Below, piece by piece: positions 26,381 to 35,738 of a stretch of 64,000 nucleotides of DNA. Position 1 is the first letter of the stretch. Each line of letters starts with the position of its first letter. A model generated the notes under the pieces. It made no database searches and had not been told where the DNA came from. It worked only from the letters and a program-made list of their open reading frames with translations. This DNA comes from Massilia brevitalea (GTDB taxonomy: Bacteria; Pseudomonadota; Gammaproteobacteria; Burkholderiales; Burkholderiaceae_D): assembly GCF_030711405.1 (NCBI RefSeq), contig NZ_JAULSI010000001.1, positions 160,687 to 224,686 of the forward strand. The letters are read 5' to 3'. The position numbers were made by a program, and so were the translations under genes.

Positions 26381-27001
26381 CTAGGATGTGATCAGGCCAT
26401 GTTCGTCCAGCACGTCGTGCAAGAGCTCGAGCCGGATCACCGGATTGTCGAGCATGAGCAAATTCTGTTTCCCTCCATTCGGCAAGGGCAGCAGCTCGCA
26501 CCAGCGGTTCGCTACCCAGCCGCAATCGTCGAGCCGGAACGGCGGCTGTACCGGCCAGCGTTCCTGGGGCACGTCTTGCAGGGAACCCAGCACCCGGTCG
26601 AGCGCATCGGCCGCACCCTGCAATTCGGCGGGAATGGGCACAGCATGATCGCCCTCGACGAGTTCGACCTCCGCCATCCACAATCCGTTCAATCGTTGTT
26701 GCGACGATTTGACCTCGAAGCGTGCGCCGCCGCGGCAGACCACCTGCAGCAGGCCGGGCGTGGTGGCGGTGGTGTCGCAGACGGTGGCCAGGGTGCCGCT
26801 TTCGGCAAAGCGCTCGGGCTGGCCGCCGCGCTGGCGCACTTCATGTCCCTCGGTCAGGAGCACCACGCCGAAAGGCGTGTCCTCGGTCAGGCAGCGGCTC
26901 ATCATGTCGAGGTAGCGCGCCTCGAAGATCTGCAGCGGCAACACGCCGTCCGGGAACAGCACCGTGCTGAGCGGGAACAGGGGTAAGGAAATCGTGGCCA
27001 T
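26381..27001 (-). CDS. Lon N-terminal-domain (substrate-binding) protein
   Basis: This 206-residue protein is made of a single LON substrate-binding domain. It has SLPLFPLSTVLFPDGVLPLQIFEARYLDMM at the start and GVVLLTEGHE, both typical, and lacks the AAA+ and protease parts of Lon. Stand-alone Lon-N proteins are common in beta- and gammaproteobacteria. Their role is not settled; binding of peptides or RNA-modification partners has been proposed. It is the first gene of a two-gene reverse operon with the anti-sigma-like protein. Confidence 0.85.
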   Translation of the reverse strand: MATISLPLFPLSTVLFPDGVLPLQIFEARYLDMMSRCLTEDTPFGVVLLTEGHEVRQRGGQPERFAESGTLATVCDTTATTPGLLQVVCRGGARFEVKSSQQRLNGLWMAEVELVEGDHAVPIPAELQGAADALDRVLGSLQDVPQERWPVQPPFRLDDCGWVANRWCELLPLPNGGKQNLLMLDNPVIRLELLHDVLDEHGLITS

Positions 27002-27090
27002 GACCCATGATGACAGAATCGCTTCCCGGACCGCTGCACGATTGCCTGCCCGCCAGATCGTGCCCGGCGTGGCTCCGGATCAACCCCGCG

Positions 27091-27555
27091 TCAGCCCTGC
27101 GGCGCCACCAGCGGCAGGTGGCGCAGGGTCTGGCCGAGCGCTGCAATGCGCCAGCGCAGGCGTTCCCATCCGGGGTCGGGCAGGCGCACCACGCGCACCA
27201 GCAGTTCTCCGCCGGCAACCGCCGGGCAGGCATACGCATAGTCGCCCAGTTGCCCGAAAGGCAGGCGGAATTCCTGGCCCGGGCGCAGGTGCAGCGGCCC
27301 GAAGACGTGGGCGACGCGGTCGCGGTTGCGCAGCAGCAGCACGTCCTGCACGCCGAGCGTGAGTTGCATCATGCGCGGCAGCGCGGCGCGACGGGCGCCG
27401 GGCTGGGCCGCCGGATCGAGCGCATGCGGGGGAATCTCGAACAGGCGTTCGTGGCTGGGGTAGCGCAGCGGCGCCAGCGCGCCCCACAGCAGCGCCAGCA
27501 GCACGCAGGCGGCGAGCGCCCAGAGCGGCGCGTAGCGGCGGAATACGGGATGCAT
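27091..27555 (-). CDS. small membrane-anchored protein, cupredoxin-like tail
   Basis: This 154-residue protein has an N-terminal hydrophobic helix (residues about 10-28, LWALAACVLLALLWGAL) and a soluble part with a beta pattern such as MQLTLGVQDVLLLRNRDRVAHVFGPLHLRPGQEFRLPF. That resembles the core of cupredoxin-like domains in which a His would bind copper (here VAHVFG). The usual second copper motif is not complete, so copper binding is uncertain. The start at 27555 gives a compact signal-anchor. It stands alone between two convergent or divergent neighbours. Confidence 0.6.
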   Translation of the reverse strand: MHPVFRRYAPLWALAACVLLALLWGALAPLRYPSHERLFEIPPHALDPAAQPGARRAALPRMMQLTLGVQDVLLLRNRDRVAHVFGPLHLRPGQEFRLPFGQLGDYAYACPAVAGGELLVRVVRLPDPGWERLRWRIAALGQTLRHLPLVAPQG

Positions 27556-27768
27556 CGGTTCCTCATGGACAGCATGCCGGCGACATGCAGCGGTCGATTT
27601 TATACCGGGAACATTGATTCCTGTAAAATCCGGCGCGCGGGAAAACCCCTGGCGGCACGCTTTGCCGCCCTGCTTCCGTGCGCCCCGGCGCCCTCGACCT
27701 GCGTATGCTGGCGGCACCTACCAACCCCTCGTTCATTTCGTCCAGACGGACGCACGGCCAGCCACTAC

Positions 27769-30066
27769 ATGCAGCGTCCAGACCCCGACCAGCCCAGCCC
27801 CATCTCCCGCGCGCCGGCGCGCCGGGGATGGGGTCCCCTGGTGCTGGCCGGGCTGGTGTTCGCGCTGTCGCTGCTGGTCACCTGGATTGCCTGGAGCGGT
27901 GCGCGGCGCGACACGGCGGCCGACCTGTCCGCCCAGTTCGACTACCGCGCGCACGACCTCGTCACCGCCACGGTGCGCCGCATGGCCGTCTATGAACAGG
28001 TGCTGCGCGGCGCGCGCGGCTTCATGCGCGGCAGCGCCGAGGTCGACCGGCAGGAGTTTGCCGATTACTTCCGCCTGCAAAATCTGCAGGAACATTTCCC
28101 CGGCATCGAAGCGCTCGGCATCGCCACCATCGTGCCGCCGGCCAGGCTGGCGGCCCACGAGGCGGCCATGCGGGCCCAGGGTTTTCCCGGCTACGCCGTG
28201 CATCCGGATGGTCCTCGCCCTGTGCTGAGCTCGGTCACCCACATCGAACCCTTTACTGGACGCAACCTGCGCGCCTTCGGCTACGACATGTACAGCGAAC
28301 CGGTGCGCCAGCGCGCCATGGCCGCCGCGCGCGACAGCGGCCTGGCGGCGCTGTCGGGCAAGGTGGTGCTGGTGCAGGAAGCGAGCAACCCGCAGGCCGG
28401 CGTGCTGATGTACCTGCCGGTGTACCGCGAAGGCATGCCCACCGCCACCGTGGAGGGGCGCCGCGCCGCCATCGTCGCCTGGGTGTATGCCCCCTTCCGC
28501 ATGAACGACCTGATGCGCGGCGTCGGCGGCGCCCATGCGGCCGACCTGGAAGTGGCGATCCACGACGGTGCGCAGGCGGCGCCGGCGAACCTGCTGTTCC
28601 GTACCCAGACCCAGGCCGCCTGGCGCGCCCCGCTGCTGCGGCGCACGCTGCAGGCGACGATCTCGGGCCGCCAGTGGACCATTGAAATCGCCTCGTCGCC
28701 GAGCTTCGAAGCCCGGCTCGACACCCGCCGCCCGCACGTGATCGCCGTCACCGGCATCGGCCTGGCTTTCCTGCTGGGGCTGGTGGTCTGGCTGCTGGCC
28801 AGCTCGCGGCGGCGCGCGGTGCAGCTGGCGCGCGCCATGACGCTGGAACTGCGCCAGTCCTACGAGCGCATCGCGGCCGAGGAAGCGCGCATGCACGTGA
28901 TCCTGCAGAACGCCTACGATGCCTTTGTCGCACTCGACGCCGACGGCCGCATCACCGACTGGAATGCCCAGGCCGCCGCCCTGTTCGGCTGGAGCGCGCA
29001 GGACGCCATCGGCCAGGATGCGGGCGCCCTGCTGCTGCCGGCGCCGGCGCGCCTGCCCGGCAGCCAGGGCTTTGCCCAGTTCCGCGCTGCCGACGGCGAG
29101 CCCATCGTGCCCGGCCAGCCGGCCGAGCTGAACGCCTGCGCGCGCGACGACACCCTCATTCCCGTGGAAATCGTGGTGGCCCTGCTGCCGCTCGAAGTCG
29201 GCAAGGGCGCCAGCGCTTTTGTGCGCGACCTGCGTCCGCGCAAGGCAGCCGAAGAACGCGAACGGCTGCGCCAGCTGCGCCTCGACGAAGCGCGCACGGC
29301 GCTGGCGCGTTCGCAGAAGCTGGAAGCGGTGGGCAAGCTGACCGGCGGCGTGGCCCACGACTTCAACAATATCCTGCACATCATCAGCGCCAACGTCCAG
29401 CTGATGCTGAAAACCGGCGACAACAGCGAGAAGCGCCTGCACGGCATCCTCGACGCGGTCGAGCGCGGCGCCAGGCTGGCGGCGCAGTTACTCGCCTTTG
29501 CACGGCGCCAGCCGCTGCACCCGAGCCTGGTCCAGGTCGACCGCCTGCTCGACCGCATGGACAGCCTGCTGCAGCGCGCCGCCGGCGAGGCGGTGGCGAT
29601 TGACCGCAGCGCCGGCGCGGATGACGGCGACGGCGCAGGCGCCCTGTGGCCGACTTTGGTCGACCCGAACCAGCTGGAAAACGTGCTGCTCAACCTGGTC
29701 ATCAATGCGCGCGACGCCATGGACGGCCGCGGCCGGGTAACGATCCGACTCGAGAACGCCCGCATCGACGGCGCCGGCCTCGACCCGGAGATCCTGCCCG
29801 GCGACTATGTATTGGTGGCGGTGTCCGACACCGGCCAGGGCATGCCGCCCGAGGTAATGGAACGCGCCTTCGAGCCCTTCTTCACGACCAAGCCCGAGGG
29901 CAAGGGCACCGGGCTCGGCCTGTCGATGGCGCACGGCTTCGTCAAGCAGAGCGGCGGACATATCCGGCTGGCGAGCGTGCCGGGTGCAGGCACGACGGTC
30001 AGCATCTATTTGCCGCGCTGCGCGGACGGGGCCGGTGCGGCTGCTTCGTTACAGCCGCTTCCTTAG
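27769..30066 (+). CDS. CHASE-PAS sensor histidine kinase
   Basis: This 765-residue kinase has a first membrane helix (residues about 20-42), an extracytoplasmic CHASE domain (about 50-290, with [18 protein letters not shown] and PVYREG), a second helix (about 323-345) and a PAS domain (about 375-480, [16 protein letters not shown]). A HisKA domain with [13 protein letters not shown] supplies the phosphoacceptor His. The ATPase domain has [22 protein letters not shown] and [12 protein letters not shown]. No receiver domain or response-regulator gene is adjacent. The ATG at 27769 gives a normal membrane-sensor N-terminus; much longer open frame upstream is antisense to other genes. The ligand is unknown; CHASE domains often sense small organic molecules. 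Confidence 0.9.
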   Translation: MQRPDPDQPSPISRAPARRGWGPLVLAGLVFALSLLVTWIAWSGARRDTAADLSAQFDYRAHDLVTATVRRMAVYEQVLRGARGFMRGSAEVDRQEFADYFRLQNLQEHFPGIEALGIATIVPPARLAAHEAAMRAQGFPGYAVHPDGPRPVLSSVTHIEPFTGRNLRAFGYDMYSEPVRQRAMAAARDSGLAALSGKVVLVQEASNPQAGVLMYLPVYREGMPTATVEGRRAAIVAWVYAPFRMNDLMRGVGGAHAADLEVAIHDGAQAAPANLLFRTQTQAAWRAPLLRRTLQATISGRQWTIEIASSPSFEARLDTRRPHVIAVTGIGLAFLLGLVVWLLASSRRRAVQLARAMTLELRQSYERIAAEEARMHVILQNAYDAFVALDADGRITDWNAQAAALFGWSAQDAIGQDAGALLLPAPARLPGSQGFAQFRAADGEPIVPGQPAELNACARDDTLIPVEIVVALLPLEVGKGASAFVRDLRPRKAAEERERLRQLRLDEARTALARSQKLEAVGKLTGGVAHDFNNILHIISANVQLMLKTGDNSEKRLHGILDAVERGARLAAQLLAFARRQPLHPSLVQVDRLLDRMDSLLQRAAGEAVAIDRSAGADDGDGAGALWPTLVDPNQLENVLLNLVINARDAMDGRGRVTIRLENARIDGAGLDPEILPGDYVLVAVSDTGQGMPPEVMERAFEPFFTTKPEGKGTGLGLSMAHGFVKQSGGHIRLASVPGAGTTVSIYLPRCADGAGAAASLQPLP

Positions 30067-30106
30067 CGCCACTTCATAGCCGCGGCGCGCCCGGCTGGCG
30101 CCCGCC

Positions 30107-31078
30107 CTAGACCGGCTGCGGCTGCGGCTGCGGCGCGGGACGCACCAGGCTGCGCGCGATTGCCTCGACGTGGCGCTCGTCGGTGCCGCAGCAGCCGCCC
30201 ACCACATTCATCTGCGGCAAGAGCGTGCGCAGTTCCAGGTATTCCTCGCCCAATTCCTCGGGGTCGCCGTCGTCGAGCGCCAACGCTTCATCGAGCTCGG
30301 CATGGCTGCGGCGCGAGGCGTTCGCGCGCAGGCCATGGATGCGCGCGCGCCAGAGACCCTCTTCCGCCAGCGCGGGTTCGACGTGGCTCGGGTGGGCGCA
30401 ATTGATCATGTAATAGAGGGGGTAGTCGCCGGTTTCGGCGTCGGTGCGCAGGATGGCGTCGGACAAGGCATCGCCCGACGGCAGGCGGCCGTCGGTCTCG
30501 AGGGTGAAGGAAATGGCGATCGGCATGTCGCAGGCCGCGGCGGCGTCGACCACGCCAATCGCCTCCTCGGGGTAGGTCATGGTGAAGGCGCCGAGCATGT
30601 CGGCCTCGGTGCCGGCAAACGTGGCGACCTGGGCCAGGTGGTAGTCGCGCGCGTCGCCGGCGGGCATGCGGCGGTCGGCGCGGTAGCCGTCGCCGCGCGG
30701 GCCGATGTTGCCGCTGATGACGATCGGGGTGGATGGACTGTCCCAGCCTTCGCGCACCTCGGCCAGCAAGGCGACCGCGGCGCGGTTGGCCTCGGCCAGT
30801 TCGAGCGCGTTGTAGCCGAGGGTGCGCGCCCAGTCGCGGTTGGCGCGCCAGGTGGGCGTTTCCAGCACCGCGCCCAGGCCATGCTCGTGGGCCATGCGCG
30901 CGAACAGTGCGAAGTAGTCGTGCAGGGCCTGGCGCCCGCGCGCGTCGCGCAGCAGCACGAAGGAGGCGAACGAAGGCAGCGTGAATCCTTGCTGGAAGCT
31001 CAGCATCGTTTCCAGCCCGACATCGGACAGGAACAGCCGCCCGCCGAGCTGGGGCAGGCGCTTGCGGTAGCGGCTCAT
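30107..31078 (-). CDS. homocysteine S-methyltransferase family protein
   Basis: This 323-residue enzyme has the barrel pattern of the homocysteine/betaine/S-methylmethionine methyltransferase family. Zinc ligands appear as Cys in MINCAHPSH and the pair in VVGGCCGTDERHVEAI, which is the family signature. SGNIGPRGDGY and FTMTYPEEAIGVV are also typical. The likely reaction is methyl transfer to a thiol such as homocysteine, but the donor cannot be told. The C-terminus ends in a QPQPQPV repeat, possibly from a slippery GC-rich tail. It is the last gene before the REP-like pair upstream. Confidence 0.87.
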   Translation of the reverse strand: MSRYRKRLPQLGGRLFLSDVGLETMLSFQQGFTLPSFASFVLLRDARGRQALHDYFALFARMAHEHGLGAVLETPTWRANRDWARTLGYNALELAEANRAAVALLAEVREGWDSPSTPIVISGNIGPRGDGYRADRRMPAGDARDYHLAQVATFAGTEADMLGAFTMTYPEEAIGVVDAAAACDMPIAISFTLETDGRLPSGDALSDAILRTDAETGDYPLYYMINCAHPSHVEPALAEEGLWRARIHGLRANASRRSHAELDEALALDDGDPEELGEEYLELRTLLPQMNVVGGCCGTDERHVEAIARSLVRPAPQPQPQPV

Positions 31079-31185
31079 GGGGTCTCCTCGGGAAGAAGTG
31101 CTTCATGCTTGGAATGCGCGAGTGCTTGCGTGGTTCCCGCAACCGTGTGGAGCACGGCTGACATTGCGCAAGGTGGCTCGTACGC

Positions 31186-31227
31186 GTAGGGTGGGCCGGG
31201 CCGCGAAAGGCACTTGTGCCCACGCGG
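31186..31227 (+). repeat. REP-like palindrome, copy 1
   Basis: It opens with GTAGGGTGGGC and ends GTGCCCACGCGG with a degenerate middle. It pairs with the inverted copy at 31306-31332 across a spacer of about 78 bases. Confidence 0.7.
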
Positions 31228-31305
31228 TATGGCACCGTTGCGTGTCGAAACGTTTTGCGGAGATCCATATGCTCAGTCGATGGCGCGTTTGAGCACACGG
31301 TGAGC

Positions 31306-31332
31306 CCGCGTGGGCACGAGTGCCCACCCTAC
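31306..31332 (-). repeat. REP-like palindrome, copy 2
   Basis: CCGCGTGGGCAC-GA-GTGCCCACCCTAC with an 8-base perfect stem, inverted relative to copy 1. Confidence 0.8.
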
Positions 31333-31449
31333 CGCCTGGCATCTGTCCGCGAAACCGTTGCGTTCACCCGTCAATCCCGGCCATAAGGGCGCTGGCGCAC
31401 ATTGCGCGCGCCCGGGCTCTGGCACACTCGGCGGGTAAAGGAGAATGCC

Positions 31450-32733
31450 ATGCACGAGCTCAGTCAGCCCGCCTTGCCGGTCCACCGCGCCATCCCCCAG
31501 GCAGAGGGCTTCGACAATTCCTTCGCCCTCCTGAGCGAGGGCTACCGTTTCATCGGCAACCGCTGCGACGCGCTGGGGTCCGACATCTTCAGCACGCGCA
31601 TGATGCTGAAACGCGTGGTCTGCGTGCGCGGCGAGCCTGCCGCGCGCATGTTCTACCAGCCCGGCCGCTTCACGCGCAAGGGGGCGATTCCGCCGACTGC
31701 ACTGGCGCTGCTGCAGGACAAGGGCGGCACCCAGGGGCTCGACGGCGAAGCGCACCGCGTGCGCAAGGCGCTGATGATGCGTCTGCAGTCGCCCGAGCAG
31801 CGCGCGCGCCTGGTAGCCATCATCGAAGCCGAATGGCGCGCCCAGTTCTGGCGCTGGGCGCGCACGCGCCAGGTGGTGCTGATCCAGGAAGCGCAGGCCG
31901 TGCTGTGCCGCGCCGCCTGCTCCTGGGCCGGCGTGCCCCTGCACAGCGCAGACGACATGGTGCTGCGCACCGCCGAGTTCTCGGCCATGATCGACGGCGC
32001 CGGCGCCGTGGGCCCGCGCAACTGGATGGGCCAGGCCCTGCGCCGCCATACCGAGCAATGGGCCTGCGAACACATCAAGGCGATCCGCCTGGGTGCGCCG
32101 ATCGACCCCGACAGCCCGGCGGCGGCAATCGCCTTCCACCTTGACGCCGATGGCGAAGTGTTGTCGACCCAGCATGCGGCGGTGGAGCTGATCAACATCC
32201 TGCGTCCGGTGGTGGCGGTGGCGCGCTACATCGTCTTCGGCGCCCTGGCCATGCACCAGTTCCCGGAATGGCGCACGCGCCTGGCGAGCGGCGACGATGC
32301 GGCCCTGCACATGTTCGTGCAGGAAGTGCGGCGCTTCTACCCCTTCTTCCCGGCCATCGGCGGGCGCGTGCTGCAGCCCTTCGACTGGGAAGGCCTGCAT
32401 TTCGCGAAGAACGACTGGGTGCTGCTCGACATCTACGGCACCAACCGCCACCCGAGCAGCTGGAGCGACGGCGAGGTCTTCCGTCCGGAACGTTTCGACA
32501 GCGGCGCGGAGAATGGCTACAACCTGGTGGCCCAGGGCGGCGGCGATTACGCGAACGGCCACCGCTGCCCGGGCGAAATGGCAACGATTGACATCACGAA
32601 GGCGACGCTGCGCCTGCTGGCGGCCGAGATCGCCTACGAGGTGCCGCCGCAAGACCTGGGCATCGACCTGGCACGCATGCCAACCCTGCCGGCCAGCGGC
32701 TTCGTGATGGAAGCGCTGCGGCCGGCGCGCTGA
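31450..32733 (+). CDS. cytochrome P450, CYP152-type fatty acid peroxygenase
   Basis: This 427-residue P450 matches the CYP152 family, which uses hydrogen peroxide to hydroxylate or decarboxylate fatty acids without redox partners. The heme-binding loop is GGGDYANGHRCPGE, with the Cys thiolate. VQEVRRFYPFFP carries the arginine that binds the fatty-acid carboxylate in place of the usual acid-alcohol pair, and LLDIYGTNRHP and MPTLPASGFVM are shared with P450 BS-beta as I recall it. At the position that is His in OleT decarboxylase and Gln in BS-beta this protein has Gln (GGTQGLDGEAH), favouring hydroxylation. The start at 31450 follows AAAGGAG. It stands alone, in keeping with a self-sufficient peroxygenase. 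Confidence 0.9.
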   Translation: MHELSQPALPVHRAIPQAEGFDNSFALLSEGYRFIGNRCDALGSDIFSTRMMLKRVVCVRGEPAARMFYQPGRFTRKGAIPPTALALLQDKGGTQGLDGEAHRVRKALMMRLQSPEQRARLVAIIEAEWRAQFWRWARTRQVVLIQEAQAVLCRAACSWAGVPLHSADDMVLRTAEFSAMIDGAGAVGPRNWMGQALRRHTEQWACEHIKAIRLGAPIDPDSPAAAIAFHLDADGEVLSTQHAAVELINILRPVVAVARYIVFGALAMHQFPEWRTRLASGDDAALHMFVQEVRRFYPFFPAIGGRVLQPFDWEGLHFAKNDWVLLDIYGTNRHPSSWSDGEVFRPERFDSGAENGYNLVAQGGGDYANGHRCPGEMATIDITKATLRLLAAEIAYEVPPQDLGIDLARMPTLPASGFVMEALRPAR

Positions 32734-32761
32734 GGCCGCACTCCCTGGCCAGGCCCGTGCA

Positions 32762-34654
32762 TCACGCCGCGGAGCGCACCGCAATGCAGGCGCGGCCCTG
32801 CAGCTTGGCGTCGTACATCGCTCCGTCGGCGCTGCGCATCAGCTCTTCCGCACTGGCGCCGCTGTCCGGATACACCGCCACGCCGATGCTGCCGGAAATA
32901 TCGAGCCTCAGGCCGTCGTTGAAGAAGGGGCGGTTCAGCTGCGCGAGGATGTCCTCGGCCACGCCGCGCGCATCCGGCGCCGCGCCGATGCGCGGCAGCA
33001 GCACCACGAATTCGTCGCCGCCGATGCGCGCCAGGGTGTCGGACGCGCGCAGCGCCGAGCGCACCCGGGTCGCTACCTGTTGCAGCAGCAAGTCGCCGAC
33101 CGCGTGGCCATGGGTATCGTTCACCGGCTTGAACTTGTCGAGGTCAAAGAAGAGGACGGCCAGCTTGCCGCCCTCGCGCTCGGCGCCGAGCAGGGCCTGG
33201 CGCAGGCGGTCGTTGAACAGCAGGCGGTTCGGCAGGCCGGTCAGCATGTCGTGGTGGGCCTGGTGGCGGATCTCGTCTTCCTGCAGCTTGCGGGCATCGA
33301 TGTCGGCCACGGTGCCGACGATGCGCAGCGGACGCCCGCCCGGCGCGCGCTCGGCCACGCGCCCGCGCACTAAAATCCAGCGCCAGTTGCCGTTGCCGAG
33401 CCGGGTGCGGTACTGGCCGGCGTAGTGCGGGGTGGCGCCCTGCAGATGCTCGTCGAGCCCGCGCAGCACGCCCGCGGTGTCGTCGGGATGGGCCATGCGC
33501 CGGAAGGCGGCGCGGTCGAAGGGCTGCAGCACGCCGGGCGCGTCGACGATGCCCTGGGCGCTTGGCGAGAGCGTGACCATGCCGCTGGCAAAGCTGAAAT
33601 CCCAGACGCCCTCCCCGGCCGCGTTCAGCGCCAGCTGCCAGCGCGCCTCGGCCGCGGCCAGGGCCGCCACGGCGCGGCGCCGGCTGTCGGAGGCCGTCAG
33701 CGCGATCCAGGCGCCCAGCACCAGCAGCAGCGACACCGCGGCGCCAACCCGCAGCAGCAGCCTGCGCTGGCCGGCGTAGCGCGCCTGGGCATCCTTCACC
33801 GCCTGGCCGACCGTGACCACCAGCCCGTATTCGGACAGCGTGCGCCAGCCATAGTAGCGCTCGATGCCGTCCAGGCGGCTGACGCGGTGGAAGCTGCCAT
33901 AGGGACCGCTGCCCGGCGCGTACGGCGTGCCCGTCAGCACGCGGCCGCTGTCCTGGGCATGCTGGTTGCGCGTGGTGCGCGCGACCACGATGCCGTCCTT
34001 GCGCACCAGCGAGATCGAAGCATCGGTGCCGAGGTCGATGCTGTCGTAAAAGCGCGAAAAATAACTCGGCGCCACGCCAGCGACGATGACCCCGGCCAGG
34101 CTGCCGTCGGCACGCACGATGGGCCGCGAGAACTGCACCGACCACAGGCCCGAGATGCGGCCCTTGCGCGGCTGGCCGATGGCCAATTGATCGCGTCCGC
34201 CGCTGTCGAGGGCGGCGCGCACGTAGTCGCGGTCGCTCAGGTCGACCGGCGTGGTGAGCTTGCCGGCGCTCGAGAACACGGCCATGCCGCGCGCGTCGGT
34301 AACGATCACGTTGACCAGCAGCTGGCCCTGCAAGTGGGTATTCAGCTCGGCGACGATGGCGCCGAACTGGGCCGGATTGCGCAGCCAGCTCAGGCGCAGC
34401 TGGCTGAGCGAGAGGTCGATCGAGGTCACGGTCGAGCGCACTTCCTCGGCAAAGGCGTGCGACAAATTCTGAACGTTGCGGCTGCTTTCCTCGTGCGCGG
34501 TCGCGCGCAGTTCGACATGGGCGCGGTAAATCGCCAGCCAGGCCAGCGGCAGCGCGAGCGCCAGGAACAAGGCGAGACGCAGCAGCACGCGGCCATGGAA
34601 ATAGGCGCGCGCGGCGCGGACAAAACGCAGCGAGGTGTCGAACTGGTGGGACAT
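32762..34654 (-). CDS. membrane diguanylate cyclase with Cache and PAS domains
   Basis: This 630-residue protein has a membrane helix at about 24-44, a periplasmic Cache-type sensor (about 45-290), a second helix (about 298-318), a PAS domain (about 330-450) and a GGDEF domain (about 460-625). The catalytic motif RIGGDEF is intact and an inhibitory I-site RxxD (RASD) lies five residues before it, so active, product-inhibited c-di-GMP synthesis is expected. DxLTGLPNR and DKFKPVNDTHGHAVGD are typical. The ligand of the sensor is unknown. The gene is single, divergent from the DUF454 gene. Confidence 0.92.
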   Translation of the reverse strand: MSHQFDTSLRFVRAARAYFHGRVLLRLALFLALALPLAWLAIYRAHVELRATAHEESSRNVQNLSHAFAEEVRSTVTSIDLSLSQLRLSWLRNPAQFGAIVAELNTHLQGQLLVNVIVTDARGMAVFSSAGKLTTPVDLSDRDYVRAALDSGGRDQLAIGQPRKGRISGLWSVQFSRPIVRADGSLAGVIVAGVAPSYFSRFYDSIDLGTDASISLVRKDGIVVARTTRNQHAQDSGRVLTGTPYAPGSGPYGSFHRVSRLDGIERYYGWRTLSEYGLVVTVGQAVKDAQARYAGQRRLLLRVGAAVSLLLVLGAWIALTASDSRRRAVAALAAAEARWQLALNAAGEGVWDFSFASGMVTLSPSAQGIVDAPGVLQPFDRAAFRRMAHPDDTAGVLRGLDEHLQGATPHYAGQYRTRLGNGNWRWILVRGRVAERAPGGRPLRIVGTVADIDARKLQEDEIRHQAHHDMLTGLPNRLLFNDRLRQALLGAEREGGKLAVLFFDLDKFKPVNDTHGHAVGDLLLQQVATRVRSALRASDTLARIGGDEFVVLLPRIGAAPDARGVAEDILAQLNRPFFNDGLRLDISGSIGVAVYPDSGASAEELMRSADGAMYDAKLQGRACIAVRSAA

Positions 34655-34885
34655 GGCCGGGGAAAACCCGGCGATGGAGGCCGGCTTGACGACTGTTGAC
34701 GAAAAATTACATAGAAATTTTATAGCTGAAGTATCTGTGCGGCAAGTAAAACCCGCGGTTTCGTTGTTTCACAGCGCCGCTTTATGCTGATTGGGTGAAA
34801 TATTCTTTCAAACTGCCGGATTTGACGAAATATTATTTCATCGCTATCCGGTCATGCATAATGCGTCCATACCTTCTGCGACCTT

Positions 34886-35254
34886 ATGAAACTGCTCTTC
34901 AATATTCTCGGCGTGCTGGCCCTGCTGCTCGGCATCCTGGGCCTGTTCCTGCCGCTGTTGCCGACCACGCCCTTCCTGCTGCTGGCATCGGCCTGCTTCG
35001 CGCGCGGCTCGGACCGCCTCCACGGCTGGCTGCTGAACCACCGCGTGTTCGGCGTCTACCTGCGCAACTTCGAGGCCGGCCACGGCATCCCGCTGCGCGC
35101 CAAGATCGTGGCCTCGGTGATGATGTGGAGCTCGCTGCTGGTGGCCATCCTGCGCTTCGAGCACCTGGGCCTGCGCGTGGCGCTGGTCTTGATCGGCGCC
35201 AGCGTCAGCCTGTATTTGTGGCGCTATTTGCCGACGCTGCGCACCAGCCGCTGA
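34886..35254 (+). CDS. DUF454 (YbaN-like) membrane protein
   Basis: This 122-residue protein has three or four hydrophobic spans and the family pattern NILGVLALLLGILGLFLPLLPTTPFLLLA, then CFARGSDRLHGWLLNHRVFG. YbaN-family proteins are small inner-membrane proteins of unknown function. The ATG at 34886 gives the normal length. An AT-rich 230-base region upstream separates it from the diguanylate cyclase and probably holds promoters for both. Confidence 0.88.
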   Translation: MKLLFNILGVLALLLGILGLFLPLLPTTPFLLLASACFARGSDRLHGWLLNHRVFGVYLRNFEAGHGIPLRAKIVASVMMWSSLLVAILRFEHLGLRVALVLIGASVSLYLWRYLPTLRTSR

Positions 35255-35255
35255 A

Positions 35256-35633
35256 TCACATGCCGGCGTCGTTGTCGGCAATCGACTGCGCCACGCCTTC
35301 TTCGACGTCCCTCAGGAAAGCCGCGCCGGCGCTCGACAAGGCCAGGCTGGGCGCGGCCAGTTCCAGCAAACACGCCAGCATCGGCCGGAACCAGGCCGTA
35401 TCGCTGCCCAGCTCGGGATGGGCATGCGTATCGTTCAGGTAGAGCACGGCGCGCGTGACCATGTTGGGGTCGCGCCCGAGCTGCTGCACGTAGTCGGCGT
35501 GGCGCGCTGCGTCCTGCTGCAGGCGGGTCGTGACGGTATCGAGGATGTCGTGCGATACGCTGTTGTGGCGCGCCAGCAGGATGCGCGCCAGCGCCAGGCA
35601 GGCCTCGTCGAGTTCGTTGTTCCGTAGATGCAT
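35256..35633 (-). CDS. hypothetical protein, 125 residues
   Basis: This small acidic, mostly helical protein, MHLRNNELDEACLALARILLA onward, has no recognised domain, signal peptide or membrane span. The start at 35633 gives a compact protein; a much longer open frame upstream is antisense to RNase Z and is rejected. It ends one base after the DUF454 gene stop, on the opposite strand, and its start is about 105 bases from the divergent RNase Z gene. Codon use agrees with neighbouring genes, supporting that it is real. Function unknown. Confidence 0.65.
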   Translation of the reverse strand: MHLRNNELDEACLALARILLARHNSVSHDILDTVTTRLQQDAARHADYVQQLGRDPNMVTRAVLYLNDTHAHPELGSDTAWFRPMLACLLELAAPSLALSSAGAAFLRDVEEGVAQSIADNDAGM

Positions 35634-35738
35634 GATTCTTTCGCCGTAGTGAGACACTGCCATGAAGCCAGGCGTGCAAGGCCGCGCCGCCGGTTTTGTC
35701 CGATAATCGTAAGCGATATCCACGAACAGCGAGCAGCA

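Larger units (their letters stand above)
31079..31449. other. 371-base gap with an inverted pair of REP-like palindromes
   Basis: Most of the space between the methyltransferase start and the P450 start is taken by two REP-like copies in opposite orientation, listed separately. Short open frames over them are translated repeat and not genes. An AAAGGAG ahead of 31450 is the P450 ribosome site. Confidence 0.6.

Noticed and set aside
31186..31332. A possible CRISPR-like pair of repeats
   Set aside because: Only two copies, in opposite orientation, with palindromic cores shared with many other sites; this is a REP pair.
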